The notes beneath the pieces were generated by a model. It did not search any database. It was not told the origin of the DNA and saw only the letters and a list, made by a program, of their open reading frames with translations. Below, piece by piece: positions 1 through 12,900 of a stretch of 64,000 nt of DNA (its first letter is position 1; every line of letters begins with the position of its first letter). Source of the DNA: Membranipora membranacea (Eukaryota; Bryozoa; Gymnolaemata; Cheilostomatida; Membraniporidae); the NCBI GenBank assembly GCA_914767715.1, contig OU612067.1, positions 13,025,001 through 13,089,000 on the forward strand. Direction: 5' to 3'. The position numbers and the translations under genes are program-made.

Positions 1-1005
1 AAACATGCCAAACGGCACCATTGAAAAATTAAATCTCTGTTCGATTCTTATCAAACTCCGACCAGTTCAAGCTCTTATTGGCCTTACTCAAAATCCAGAA
101 TATCGGAATCCTCGGATTAACTGGTTGGTAATAACGCTGACTTGAAATTTCGAAAAATATACCAAGGGAGGGTATCACGCTTTTTTTTCGCTCAGATCAA
201 AAAATAGATTTGCTTCCAACTCACCTCATAAGGAGGAGCAACTCCTGCTGATCTCATATCTGCAAACCGTTTGGCTCTGCTGCTTTTCATTCTCCGTCAG
301 CGTTCGTTTTAATTAGGGTCACTTTTGCTAAAAAAAAACATGCCAAACGGCACCATTGAAAAATTAAATCTCTGTTCGATTCTTATTAAACTCCGACCAG
401 TTCAAGCTCTTATTGGCCTTACTCAAAATCCAGAATATCGGAATCCTCGGATTAACTGGTGGGTAATAACGCTGACTTGAAATTTCGAAAAATATACCAA
501 GGGAGGGTATCACGCATTTTTTTCGCTCAGATCAAAAAATAGATTTGCTTCCAACTCACCTCATAAGGAGGAGCAACTCCTGCTGATCTCAAATCTACAA
601 ACCGTTTGGCTCTGCTGCTTTTCATTCTCCGTCAGCGTTCGATTTAATTAGGGTCACTTTTGCTAAAAAAAAACATGCCAAACGGCAGCATTGAAAAATC
701 AAATCTCTGTTCAATTCTTATCAAACTCCGACCAGTTCAAGCTCTTATTGGCCTTACTCAAAATCCAGAATATCGGAATCCTCGGATTAACTGGTGGGTA
801 ATAACGCTGACTCGAAATTTCGAAAAATATACCAAGGGAGGGTATCACGCTTTTTTTTCGCTCAGATCAAAAAATAGATTTGCTTCCAACTCACCTCATA
901 AGGAGGAGCAACTCCTGCTGATCTCAAATCTGCAAACCGTTTGGCTCTGCTGCTTTTCATTCTCCGTCAGCGTTCGTTTTAATTAGGGTCACTTTTGCTA
1001 AAAAA
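1..1005 (+). repeat. Trimer HOR, copy 1 (1005 bp)
   Basis: The three monomers start at 1, 336 and 671. The first has CACC and GGTTGGTAA, the second has CACC and CGATTTAATT, and the third has CAGC, TCAAATC and CTCGAAATTTCG. The same order follows immediately at 1006-2010. Confidence 0.75.
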
Positions 1006-2010
1006 AAACATGCCAAACGGCACCATTGAAATATTAAATCTCTGTTCGATTCTTATCAAACTCCGAACAGTTCAAGCTCTTATTGGCCTTACTCAAAATC
1101 CAGAATATCGGAATCCTCGGATTAACTGGTTGGTAATAACGCTGACTTGAAATTTCGAAAAATATACCAAGGGAGGGTATCGCGCTTTTTTTTCGCTCAG
1201 ATCAAAAAATAGATTTGCTTCCAACTCACCTCATAAGGAGGAGCAACTCCTGCTGATCTCAAATCTGCAAACCGTTTGGCTCTGCTGCTTTTCATTCTCC
1301 GTCAGCGTTCGTTTTAATTAGGGTCACTTTTGCTAAAAAAAAACATGCCAAACGGCACCATTGAAAAATTAAATCTCTGTTCGATTCTTATCAAACTCCG
1401 ACCAGTTCAAGCTCTTATTGGCCTTACTCAAAATCCAGAATATCGGAATCCTCGGATTAACTGGTGGGTAATAACGCTGACTTGAAATTTCGAAAAATAT
1501 ACCAAGGGAGGGTATCACGCTTTTTTTTCGCTCAGATCAAAAAATAGATTTGCTTCCAACTCACCTCATAAGGAGGAGCAACTCCTGCTGATCTCAAATC
1601 TGCAAACCGTTTGGCTCTGCTGCTTTTCATTCTCCGTCAGCGTTCGATTTAATTAGGGTCACTTTTGCTAAAAAAAAACATGCCAAACGGCAGCATTGAA
1701 AAATCAAATCTCTGTTCGATTCTTATCAAACTCCGACCAGTTCAAGCTCTTATTGGCCTTACTCAAAATCCAGAATATCGGAATCCTCGGATTAACTGGT
1801 GGGTAATAACGCTGACTCGAAAATTCGAAAAATATACCAAGGGAGGGTATCACGCTTTTTTTTCGCTCATATCAAAAAATAGATTTGCTTCCAACTCACC
1901 TCATAAGGAGGAGCAACTCCTGCTGATCTCAAATCTGCAAACCGTTTGGCTCTGCTGCTTTTCATTCTCCGTCAGCGTTCGTTTTAATTAGGGTCACTTT
2001 TGCTAAAAAA
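1006..2010 (+). repeat. Trimer HOR, copy 2 (1005 bp)
   Basis: Monomers at 1006, 1341 and 1676 repeat the variant order of 1-1005. The first monomer has private changes ATATTAAAT and TATCGCG. Those changes recur in the monomer at 3685, so this segment was also copied 2679 bp downstream. Confidence 0.75.
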
Positions 2011-5000
2011 AAACATGCCAAACGGCAGCATTGAAAAATTAAATCTCTGTTCGATTATTATCAAACTCCGACCAGTTCAAGCTCTTATTGGCCTTACTCA
2101 AAATCCAGAATATCGGAATCCTCGGATTAACTGGTGGGTAATAACGCTGACTTGAAATTTCGAAAAATATACCAAGGGAGGGTATCACGCTTTTTTTTCG
2201 CTCAGATCAAAAAATAGATTTGCTTCCAACTCACCTCATAAGGAGGAGCAACTCCTGCTGATCTCAAATCTGCAAACCGTTTGGCTCTGCTGCTTTTCAT
2301 TCTCCGTCAGCGTTCGTTTTAATAAGGGTCACTTTTGCTAAAAAAAACATGCCAAACGGCAGCATTGAAAAATCAAATCTCTGTTCGATTCTTATCAAAC
2401 TCCGACCAGTTCAAGCTCTTATTGGCCTTACTCAAAATCCAAAATATCGGAATCCTCGGATTTACTGGTGGGTAATAACGCTGACTTGAAATTTCGAAAA
2501 TTATACCAAGGGAGGGTATCACGCTTTTTTTTCGCTCAGATCAAAAAATAGATTTGCTTCCAACTCACCTCATAAGGAGGAGCAACTCCTGCTGATCTCA
2601 AATCTGCAAACCGTTTGGCTCTGCTGCTTTTCATTCTCCGTCAGCGTTCGATTTAATTAGGGTCACTTTTGCTAATAAAAAACATGCCAAACGGCAGCAT
2701 TGAAAAATTAAATCTCTGTTCGATTATTATAAAACTTCGACCAGTTCAAGCTCTTATTGGCCTTACTCAAAATCCAGAATATCGGAATCCTCGGATTAAC
2801 TGGTGGGTAATAACGCTGACTTGAAATTTCGAAAAATATACCAAGGGAGGGTATCACGCTTTTTTTTCGCTCAGATCAAAAAATAGATTTGCTTCCAACT
2901 CACCTCATAAGGAGGAGCAACTCCTGCTGATCTCAAATCTGCAAACCGTTTGGCTCTGCTGCTTTTCATTCTCCATCAGCGTTCGATTTAATTAGGGTCA
3001 CTTTTGCTAAAAAAAAACATGCCAAACGGCAGCATTGAAAAATCAAATCTCTGTTCAATTCTTATCAAACTCCGACCAGTTCAAGCTCTTATTGGCCTTA
3101 CTCAAAATCCAGAATATCGGAATCCTCGGATTAACTGGTGGGTAATAACGCTGACTCGAAATTTCGAAAAATATACCAAGGGAGGGTATCACGCTTTTTT
3201 TTCGCTCATATCAAAAAATAGATTTGCTTCCAACTCACCTCATAAGGCGGTTCAACTCCTGCTGATCTCAAATCTGCAAACCGTTTGGCTCTGCTGCTTT
3301 TCATTCTCCGTCAGCGTTCGTTTTAATTAGGGTCAATTTTGCTTAAAAAAAACATGCCAAACGGCAGCATTGAAAAATCAAATCTCTGTTCGATTCTTAT
3401 CAAACTCCGACCAGTTCAAGCTCTTATTGGCCTTACTCAAAATCCAGAATATCGGAATCCTCGGATTAACTGGTGGGTAATAACGCTGACTTGAAATTTC
3501 GAAAAATATACCAAGGGAGGGTATCACGCTTTTTTTTAGCTCAGATCAAAAAATAGATTTGCTTCCAACTCACCTCATAAGGAGGAGCAACTCCTGCTGA
3601 TCTCAAATCTGCAAACCGTTTGGCTCTGCTGCTTTTCATTCTCCGTCAGCGTTCGTTTTAATTAGGGTCACTTTTGCTAAAAAAAAACATGCCAAACGGC
3701 ACCATTGAAATATTAAATCTCTGTTCGATTCTTATCAAACTCCGACCAGTTCAAGCTCTTATTGGCCTTACTCAAAATCCAGAATATCGGAATCCTCGGA
3801 TTAACTGGTTGGTAATAACGCTGACTTGAAATTTCGAAAAATATACCAAGGGAGGGTATCGCGCTTTTTTTTCGCTCAGATCAAAAAATAGATTTGCTTC
3901 CAACTCACCTCATAAGGAGGAGCAACTCCTGCTGATCTCAAATCTGCAAACCGTTTGGCTCTGCTGCTTTTCATTCTCCGTCAGCGTTCGTTTTAATTAG
4001 GGTCACTTTTGCTAAAAAAAAACATGCCAAACGGCACCATTGAAAAATTAAATCTCTGTTCGATTCTTATCAAACTCCGACCAGTTCAAGCTCTTATTGG
4101 CCTTACTCAAAATCCAGAATATCGGAATCCTCGGATTAACTGGTGGGTAATAACGCTGACTTGAAATTTCGAAAAATATACCAAGGGAGGGTATCACGCT
4201 TTTTTTTCGCTCAGATCAAAAAATAGATTTGCTTCCAACTCACCTCATAAGGAGGAGCAACTCCTGCTGATCTCAAATCTGCAAACCGTTTGGCTCTGCT
4301 GCTTTTCATTCTCCGTCAGCGTTCGATTTAATTAGGGTCACTTTTGCTAAAAAAAAACATGCCAAACGACAGCATTGAAAAATTAAATCTCTGTTCGATT
4401 CTTATCAAACTCCGACCAGTTCAAGCTCTTATTGGCCTTACTCAAAATCCAGAATATCGGAATCCTCGGATTAACTGGTGGGTAATAACGCTGACTTGAA
4501 ATTTCGAAAAATATACCAAGGGAGGGTATCACGCTTTTTTTTCGCTCGGATCAAAAAATAGATTTGCTTCCAACTCACCTCATAAGGAGGAGCAACTCCT
4601 GCTGATCTCAAATCTGCAAACCGTTTGGCTCTGCTGCTTTTCATTCTTCGTCAGCGTTCGTTTTAATTAGGGTCACTTTTGCTAAAAAAAACATGCCAAA
4701 CGGCAGCATTGAAAAATCAAATCTCTGTTCGATTCTTATCAAACTCCGACCAGTTCAAGCTCTTATTGGCCTTACTCAAAATCCAGAATATCGGAATCCT
4801 CGGATTAACTGGTGGGTAATAACGCTGACTTGAAATTTCGAAAATTATACCAAGGGAGGGTATCACGCTTTTTTTTCGCTCCGATCAAAAAATAGATTTG
4901 CTTCCAACTCACCTCATAAGGAGGAGCAACTCCTGCTGATCTCAAATCTGCAAACCGTTTGGCTCTGCTGCTTTTCATTCTCCGTCAGCGTTCGTTTTAA

Positions 5001-7368
5001 TTAGGGTCACTTTTGCTAAAAAAAAACATGCCAAACGGCAGCATTGAAAAATTAAATCTCTGTTCGATTATTATCAAACTTCGACCAGTTCAAGCTCTTA
5101 TTGGCCTTACTCAAAATCCAGAATATCGGAATCCTCGGATTAACTGGTGGGTAATAACGCTGACTTGAAATTTCGAAAAATATACCAAGTGAGGGTATCA
5201 CGCTTTTTTTTCGCTCAGATCAAAAAATAGATTTGCTTCCAACTCACCTCATAAGGAGGAGCAACTCCTGCTGATCTCAAATCTGCAAACCGTTTGGCTC
5301 TGCTGCTTTTCATTCTCCATCAGCGTTCGATTTAATTAGGGTCACTTTTGCTAAAAAAAAACATGCCAAACGGCAGCATTGAAAAATCAAATCTCTGTTC
5401 GATTCTTATCAAACTCCGACCAGTTCAAGCTCTTATTGGCCTTACTCAAAATCCAGAATATCGGAATCCTCGGATTAACTGGTGGGTAATAACGCTGACT
5501 TGAAATTTCGAAAAATATACCAAGGGAGGGAATCACGCTTTTTTTTCGCTCAGATCAAAAAATAGATTTGCTTCCAACTCACCTCATAAGGAGGAGCAAC
5601 TCCTGCTGATCTCAAATCTGCAAACCGTTTGGCTCTGCTGCTTTTCATTCTCCGTCAGCGTTCGATTTAATTAGGGTCACTTTTGCTAAAAAAAAACATG
5701 CCAAACGGCAGCATTGAAAAATCAAATCTCTGTTCGATTCTTATCAAACTCCGACCAGTTCAAGCTCTTATTGGCCTTACTCAAAATCCAGAATATTGGA
5801 ATCCTCGGATTAACTGGTGGGTAATAACGCTGACTTGAAATTTCGATAAATATACCAAGGGAGGGTATCACGCTTTTTTTTCGCTCAGATCAAAAAATAG
5901 ATTTGCTTCCAACTCACCTCATAAGGAGGAGCAACTCCTGCTGATCTCAAATCTGCAAACCGTTTGGCTCTGCTGCTTTTCATTCTAAGTCAGCGTTCGT
6001 CTTAATTAGGGTCACTTTTGCTAAAAAAAAACATGCCAAACGGCAGCATTGAAAAATCAAATCTCTGTTCGATTCTTATCAAACTCCGACCAGTTCAAGC
6101 TCTTATTGGCCTTACTCAAAATCCAGAATATCGGAATCCTCGGATTAACTGGTGGGTAATAACGCTGACTTGAAATTTCGAAAAATATACCAAGGGAGGG
6201 TATCACGCTTTTTTTTCGCTCAGATCAAAAAATAGATTTGCTTCCAACTCACCTCATAAGGAGGAGCAACTCCTGCTGATCTCAAATCTACAAACCGTTT
6301 GGCTCTGCTGCTTTTCATTCTCCGTCAGCGTTCGTTTTAATTAGGGTCACTTTTGCTAAAAAAAAACATGCCAAACGGCACCATTGAAAAATTAAATCTC
6401 TGTTCGATTCTTATCAAACTCCGACCAGTTCAAGCTCTTATTGGCCTTACTCAAAATCCAGAATATCGGAATCCTCGGATTAACTGGTGGGTAATAACGC
6501 TGACTTGAAATTTCGAAAAATATACCAAGGGAGGGTATCACGTTTTTTTTTCGCTCAGATCAAAAAATAGATTTGCTTCCAACTCACCTCATAAGGAGGA
6601 GCAACTCCTGCTGATCTCAAATCTGCAAACCGTTTGGCTCTGCTGCTTTTCATTCTCCATCAGCGTTCGATTTAATTAGGGTCACTTTTGCTAAAAAAAA
6701 ACATGCCAAACGGCAGCATTGAAAAATCAAATCTCTGTTCGATTCTTATCAAACTCCGACCAGTTTAAGCTCTTATTGGCCTTACTCAAAATCCAGAATA
6801 TCGGAATCCTCGGATTAACTGGTGGGTAATAACGCTGACTTGAAATTTCGAAAAATATACCAAGGGAGGGAATCACGCTTTTTTTTCGCTCAGATCAAAA
6901 AATAGATTTGCTTCCAACTCACCTCATAAGGAGGAGCAACTCCTGCTGATCTCAAATCTGCAAACCGTTTGGCTCTGCTGCTTTTCATTCTCAGTCAGCG
7001 TTCGTTTTAATTAGGGTCACTTTTGCTAAAAAAAAACATGCCAAACGGCAGCATTGAAAGATCAAATCTCTGTTCGATTCTTATCAAACTCCGACCAGTT
7101 CAAGCTCTTATTGGCCTTACTCAAAATCCAGAATATCGGAATCCTCGGATTAACTGGTGGGTAATAACGCTGACTTGAAATTTCGAAAAATATACCAAGG
7201 GAGGGTATCACGCTTTTTTTTCGCTCAGATCAAAAAATAGATTTGCTTCCAACTCACCTCATAAGGAGGAGCAACTCCTGCTGATCTCAAATCTGCAAAC
7301 CGTTTGGCTCTGCTGTTTTCCATTCTCCGTCAGCATTCGTTTTAATTAGGGTCACTTTTGCTAAATAA

Positions 7369-8302
7369 AAACATGCCAAACGGCAGCATTGAAAAATCAA
7401 ATCTCTGTTCGATTCTTATCAAACTCCGACCAGTTCAAGCTCTTATTGGCCTTACTCAAAATCCAGAATATCGGAATCCTCGGATTAACTGGTGGGTAAT
7501 AACGCTGACTTGAAATTTCGAAAAATATACCAAGGGAGGGAATCACGCTTTTTTTTCGCTCAGATCAAAAAATAGATTTGCTTCCAACTCACCTCATAAG
7601 GAGGAGCAACTCCTGCTGATCTCAAATCTGCAAACCGTTTGGCTCTGCTGCTTTTCATTCTCAGTCAGCGTTCGTTTTAATTAGGGTCACTTTTGCTAAA
7701 AAAAAACATGCCAAACGGCAGCATTGAAAAATCAAATCTCTGTTCGATTCTTATCAAACTCCGACCAGTTCAAGCTCTTATTGGCCTTACTCAAAATCCA
7801 GAATATCGGAATCCTCGGATTAACTGGTGGGTAATAACGCTGACTTGAAATTTCGAAAAATATACCAAGGGAGGGTATCACGCTTTTTTTTCGCTCAGAT
7901 CAAAAAATAGATTTGCTTCCAACTCACCTCATAAGGAGGAGCAACTCCTGCTGATCTCAAATCTGCAAATCGTTTGGCTCTGCTGCTTTTCATTCTCCGT
8001 CAGCGTTCGTTTTAATTAGGGTCACTTTTGCTAAAAAAAAACATGCCAAACGGCACCATTGAAAAATTAAATCTCTGTTCGATTCTTATCAAACTCCGAC
8101 CAGTTCAAGCTCTTATTGGCCTTACTCAAAATCCAGAATATCGGAATCCTCGGATTAACTGGTGGGTAATAACGCTGACTTGAAATTTCGAAAAATAAGG
8201 AGGAGCAACTCCTGCTGATCTCAAATCTGCAAACCGTTTGGCTCTGCTGCTTTTCATTGTCCATCAGCGTTCGATTTAATTAGGGTCACTTTTGCTAAAA
8301 AA
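7369..8302 (+). repeat. Trimer with one truncated monomer, copy 1
   Basis: Monomers at 7369 (GGGAATCAC, CTCAGTCAG), 7704 (AAATCGTTTGG) and 8039 (CACC, CATTGTCCATC) have the same order as 8973, 9308 and 9643. The third monomer here lacks 71 bp that its counterpart at 9643 retains. The deletion therefore either came after the duplication or was repaired in one copy. Confidence 0.7.
8039..8302 (+). repeat. Truncated monomer (264 bp, 71-bp internal deletion)
   Basis: CGAAAAAT is joined directly to AAGGAGG at 8196/8197. The missing part is everything from ATACCAAGGG through CTCACCTCAT, including the T8 tract. The breakpoints share the dinucleotide AT. The deletion also opens a spurious 65-codon frame on the minus strand (8067-8264). 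Confidence 0.95.
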
Positions 8303-8972
8303 AAACATGCCAAACGGCAGCATTGAAAAATCAAATCTCTGTTCGATTCTTATCAAACTCCGACCAGTTCAAGCTCTTATTGGCCTTACTCAAAATCCAG
8401 AATATCGGAATCCTCGGATTAACTGGTGGGTAATAACGCTGACTTGAAATTTCGAAAAATATACCAAGGGAGGGAATCACGCTTTTTTTTCGCTCAGATC
8501 AAAAAATAGATTTGCTTCCAACTCACCTCATAAGGAGGAGCAACTCCTGCTGATCTCAAATCTGCAAACCGTTTGGCTCTGCTGCTTTTCATTCTCAGTC
8601 AGCGTTCGTTTTAATTAGGGTCACTTTTGCTAAAAAAAAACATGCCAAACGGCAGCATTGAAAAATCAAATCTCTGTTCGATTCTTATCAAACTCCGACC
8701 AGTTCAAGCTCTTATTGGCCTTACTCAAAATCCAGAATATCGGAATCCTCGGATTAACTGGTGGGTAATAACGCTGACTTGAAATTTCGAAAAATATACC
8801 AAGGGAGGGTATCACGTTTTTTTTTCGCTCAGATCAAAAAATAGATTTGCTTCCAACTCACCTCATAAGGAGGAGCAACTCCTGCTGATCTCAAATCTGC
8901 AAACCGTTTGGCTCTGCTGCCTTTCATTGTCCATCAGCGTTCGATTTAATTAGGGTCACTTTTGCTAAAAAA

Positions 8973-9977
8973 AAACATGCCAAACGGCAGCATTGAAAAA
9001 TCAAATCTCTGTTCGATTCTTATCAAACTCCGACCAGTTCAAGCTCTTATTGGCCTTACTCAAAATCCAGAATATCGGAATCCTCGGATTAACTGGTGGG
9101 TAATAACGCTGACTTGAAATTTCGAAAAATATACCAAGGGAGGGAATCACGCTTTTTTTTCGCTCAGATCAAAAAATAGATTTGCTTCCAACTCACCTCA
9201 TAAGGAGGAGCAACTCCTGCTGATCTCAAATCTGCAAACCGTTTATCTCTGCTGCTTTTCATTCTCAGTCAGCGTTCGTTTTAATTAGGGTCACTTTTGC
9301 TAAAAAAAAACATGCCAAACGGCAGCATTGAAAAATCAAATCTCTGTTCGATTCTTATCAAACTCCGACCAGTTCAAGCTCTTATTGGCCTTACTCAAAA
9401 TCCAGAATATCGGAATCCTCGGATTAACTGGTGGGTAATAACGCTGACTTGAAATTTCGAAAAATATACCAAGGGAGGGTATCACGCTTTTTTTTCGCTC
9501 AGATCAAAAAATAGATTTGCTTCCAACTCACCTCATAAGGAGGAGCAACTCCTGCTGATCTCAAATCTGCAAATCGTTTGGCTCTGCTGCTTTTCATTCT
9601 CCGTCAGCGTTCGTTTTAATTAGGGTCACTTTTGCTAAAAAAAAACATGCCAAACGGCACCATTGAAAAATTAAATCTCTGTTCGATTCTTATCAAACTC
9701 CGACCAGTTCAAGCTCTTATTGGCCTTACTCAAAATCCAGAATATCGGAATCCTCGGATTAACTGGTGGGTAATAACGCTGACTTGAAATTTCGAAAAAT
9801 ATACCAAGGGAGGGTATCACGTTTTTTTTTCGCTCAGATCAAAAAATAGATTTGCTTCCAACTCACCTCATAAGGAGGAGCAACTCCTGCTGATCTCAAA
9901 TCTGCAAACCGTTTGGCTCTGCTGCGTTTCATTGTCCATCAGCGTTCGATTTAATTAGGGTCACTTTTGCTAAAAAA
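8973..9977 (+). repeat. Trimer, copy 2 (intact, 1005 bp)
   Basis: This is the counterpart of 7369-8302 without the 71-bp deletion. The first monomer adds a private change, GTTTATCTC in place of GTTTGGCTC. The third shares CATTGTCCATC with the truncated monomer. Confidence 0.7.
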
Positions 9978-12900
9978 AAACATGCCAAACGGCAGCATTG
10001 AAAAATCAAATCTCTGTTCGATTCTTATCAAACTCCGACCAGTTCAAGCTCTTATTGGCCTTACTCAAAATCCAGAATATCGGAATCCTCGGATTAACTG
10101 GTGGGTAATAACGCTGACTTGAAATTTCGAAAAATATACCAAGGGAGGGAATCACGCTTTTTTTTCGCTCAGATCAAAAAATAGATTTGCTTCCAACTCA
10201 CCTCATAAGGAGGAGCAACTCCTGCTGATCTCAAATCTGCAAACCGTTTGGCTCTGCTGCTTTTCATTCTCCGTCAGCGTTCGATTTAATTAGGGTCACT
10301 TTTGCTAAAAAAAAACATGCCAAACGGCAGCATTGAAAAATTAAATCTCTGTTCGATTCTTATCAAACTCCGACCAGTTCAAGCTCTTATTGGCCTTACT
10401 CAAAATCCAGAATATCGGAATCCTCAGATTAACTGGTGGGTAATAACGCTGACTTGAAATTTCGAAAAATATACCAAGGGAGGGTATCACGCTTTTTTTT
10501 CGCTCAGATCAAAAAATAGATTTGCTTCCAACTCACCTCATAAGGAGGAGCAACTCCTGCTGATCTCAAATCTGCAAACCGTTTGGCTCTGCTGCTTTTC
10601 ATTCTCCGTCAGCATTCGTTTTAATTAGGGTCACTTTTGCTAAAAAAAAACATGCCAAACGGCACCATTGAAAAATTAAATCTCTGTTCGATTCTTATCA
10701 AACTCCGACCAGTTCAAGCTCTTATTGGCCTTACTCAAAATCCAGAATATCGGAATCCTCGGATTAACTGGTGGGTAATAACGCTGACTTGAAATTTCGA
10801 AAAATATACCAAGGGAGGGTATCACGCTTTTTTTTCGCTCAGATCAAAAAATAGATTTGCTTCCAACTCACCTCATAAGGAGGAGCAACTCCTGCTGATC
10901 TCAAATCTGCAAACCGTTTGGCTCTGCTGCTTTTCGTTCTCCATCAGCGTTCGATTTAATTAGGGTCACTTTTGCTAAAAAAAAACATGCCAAACGGCAG
11001 CATTGAAAAATCAAATCTCTGTTCGATTCTTATCAAACTCCGACCAGTTCAAGCTCTTATTGGCCTTACTCAAAATCCAGAATATCGGAATCATCGGATT
11101 AACTGGTGGGTAATAACGCTGACTTGAAATTTCGAAAAATATACCAAGGGAGGGAATCACGCTTTTTTTTCGCTCAGATCAAAAAATAGATTTGCTTCCA
11201 ACTCACCTCATAAGGAGGAGCAACTCCTGCTGATCTCAAGTCTGCAAACCGTTTGGCTCTGCTGCTTTTCATTCTCCGTCAGCGTTCGATTTAATTAGGG
11301 TCACTTTTGCTAAAAAAAAACATGCCAAACGGCAGCATTGAAAAATCAAATCTCTGTTCGATTCTTATCAAACTCCGACCAGTTCAAGCTCTTATTGGCC
11401 TTACTCAAAATCCAGAATATTGGAATCCTCGGATTAACTGGTGGGTAATAACGCTGACTTGAAATTTCGATAAATATACCAAGGGAGGGTATCACGCTTT
11501 TTTTTCGCTCAGATCAAAAAATAGATTTGCTTCCAACTCACCTCATAAGGAGGAGCAACTCCTGCTGATCTCAAATCTGCAAACCGTTTGGCTCTGCTGC
11601 TTTTCATTCTCCATCAGCGTTCGATTTAACTAGGGTCACTTTTGCTAAAAAAAAACATGCCAAACGGCAGCATTGAAAAATCAAATCTCTGTTCGATTCT
11701 TATCAAACTCCGACCAGTTCAAGCTCTTATTGGCCTTACTCAAAATCCAGAATATCGGAATCCTCAGATTAACTGGTGGGTAATAACGCTGACTTGAAAT
11801 TTCGAAAAATATCCCAAGGGAGGGTATCACGCTTGTTTTTCGCTCAGATCAAAAAATAGATTTGCTTCCAACTCACCTCATAAGGAGGAGCAACTCCTGC
11901 TGATCTCAAGTCTGCAAACCGTTTGGCTCTGCTGCTTTTCATTCTCCGTCAGCGTTCGTTTTAATTAGGGTCACTTTTGCTAAAAAAAAACATGCCAAAC
12001 GGCAGCATTGAAAAATTAAATCTCTGTTCGATTCTTATCAAACTCCGACCAGTTCAAGCTCTTATTGGCCTTACTCAAAATCCAGAATATCGGAATCCCT
12101 GGATTAACTGGTGGGTAATAACGCTGACTTGAAATTTCGAAAAATATACCAAGGGAGGGTATCACGCTTTTTTTTCGCTCAGATCAAAAAATAGATTTGC
12201 TTCCAACTCACCTCATAAGGAGGAGCAACTCCTGCTGATCTCAAATCTGCAAACCGTTTGGCTCTGCTGCTTTTCATTCTCCGTCAGCGTTCGTTTTAAT
12301 TAGGGTCACTTTTGCTAAAAAAAAACATGCCAAACGGCAGCATTGAAAAATCAAATCTCTGTTCGATTCTTATCAAACTCCGACCAGTTCAAGCTCTTAT
12401 TGGCCTTACTCAAAATCCAGAATATCGGAATCCTCGGATTGACTGGTGGGTAATAACGCTGACTTGAAATTTGGAAAAATATACCAAGGGAGGGTATCAC
12501 GCTTTTTTTTCGCTCAGATCAAAAAATAGATTTGCTTCCAACTCACCTCATAAGGAGGAGCAACTCCTGCTGATCTCAAATCTGCAAACCGTTTGGCTCT
12601 GCTGCTTTTCATTCTCCGTCAGCGTTCGTTTTAATTAGGGTCACTTTTGCTAAAAAAAACATGCCAAACGGCAGCATTGAAAAATTAAATCTCTGTTCGA
12701 TACTTATCAAACTCCGACCAGTTCAAGCTCTTATTGGCCTTACTCAAAATCCAGAATATCGGAATCCTCGGATTAACTGGTGGGTAATAACGCTGACTTG
12801 AAATTTCAAAAAATATACCAAGGGAGGGTATCACACTTTTTTTTCGCTCAGATCAAAAAATAGATTTGCTTCCAACTCACCTCATAAGGAGGAGCAACTC

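Larger units (their letters stand above)
1..12656 (+). repeat. Block A: irregular mixed-period satellite (38 monomers)
   Basis: Diagnostic variants are CACC for CAGC after the first AAACGG, GATTATTAT, GGGAATCAC, CTCAGTCAG, CCATCAGCGTTCGATTT and CTCGAAA. No single period dominates. Trimers occur at 1-2010. The pair at 1006-1675 recurs at 3685-4354, and 2345-3014 recurs at 4689-5358 (shift 2344). The pair at 5359-6028 recurs at 10983-11652. From about 5.3 to 11.6 kb, monomers with GGGAATCAC alternate every two to four units with other types. The same variants reappear in blocks F and G, some 30-45 kb downstream. Confidence 0.8.

Noticed and set aside
660-986. 108-codon open frames (also at 1665, 3004, 47342, 50692) as conserved genes
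   Set aside because: They start with TTG, lie wholly inside a satellite monomer, and exist only where one TGA is changed to CGA. Their similarity is the similarity of the repeat. The 335-bp period shifts frame each monomer.
8067-8264. Minus-strand 65-codon frame
   Set aside because: It exists only because of the 71-bp deletion in this one monomer. No counterpart in intact monomers.
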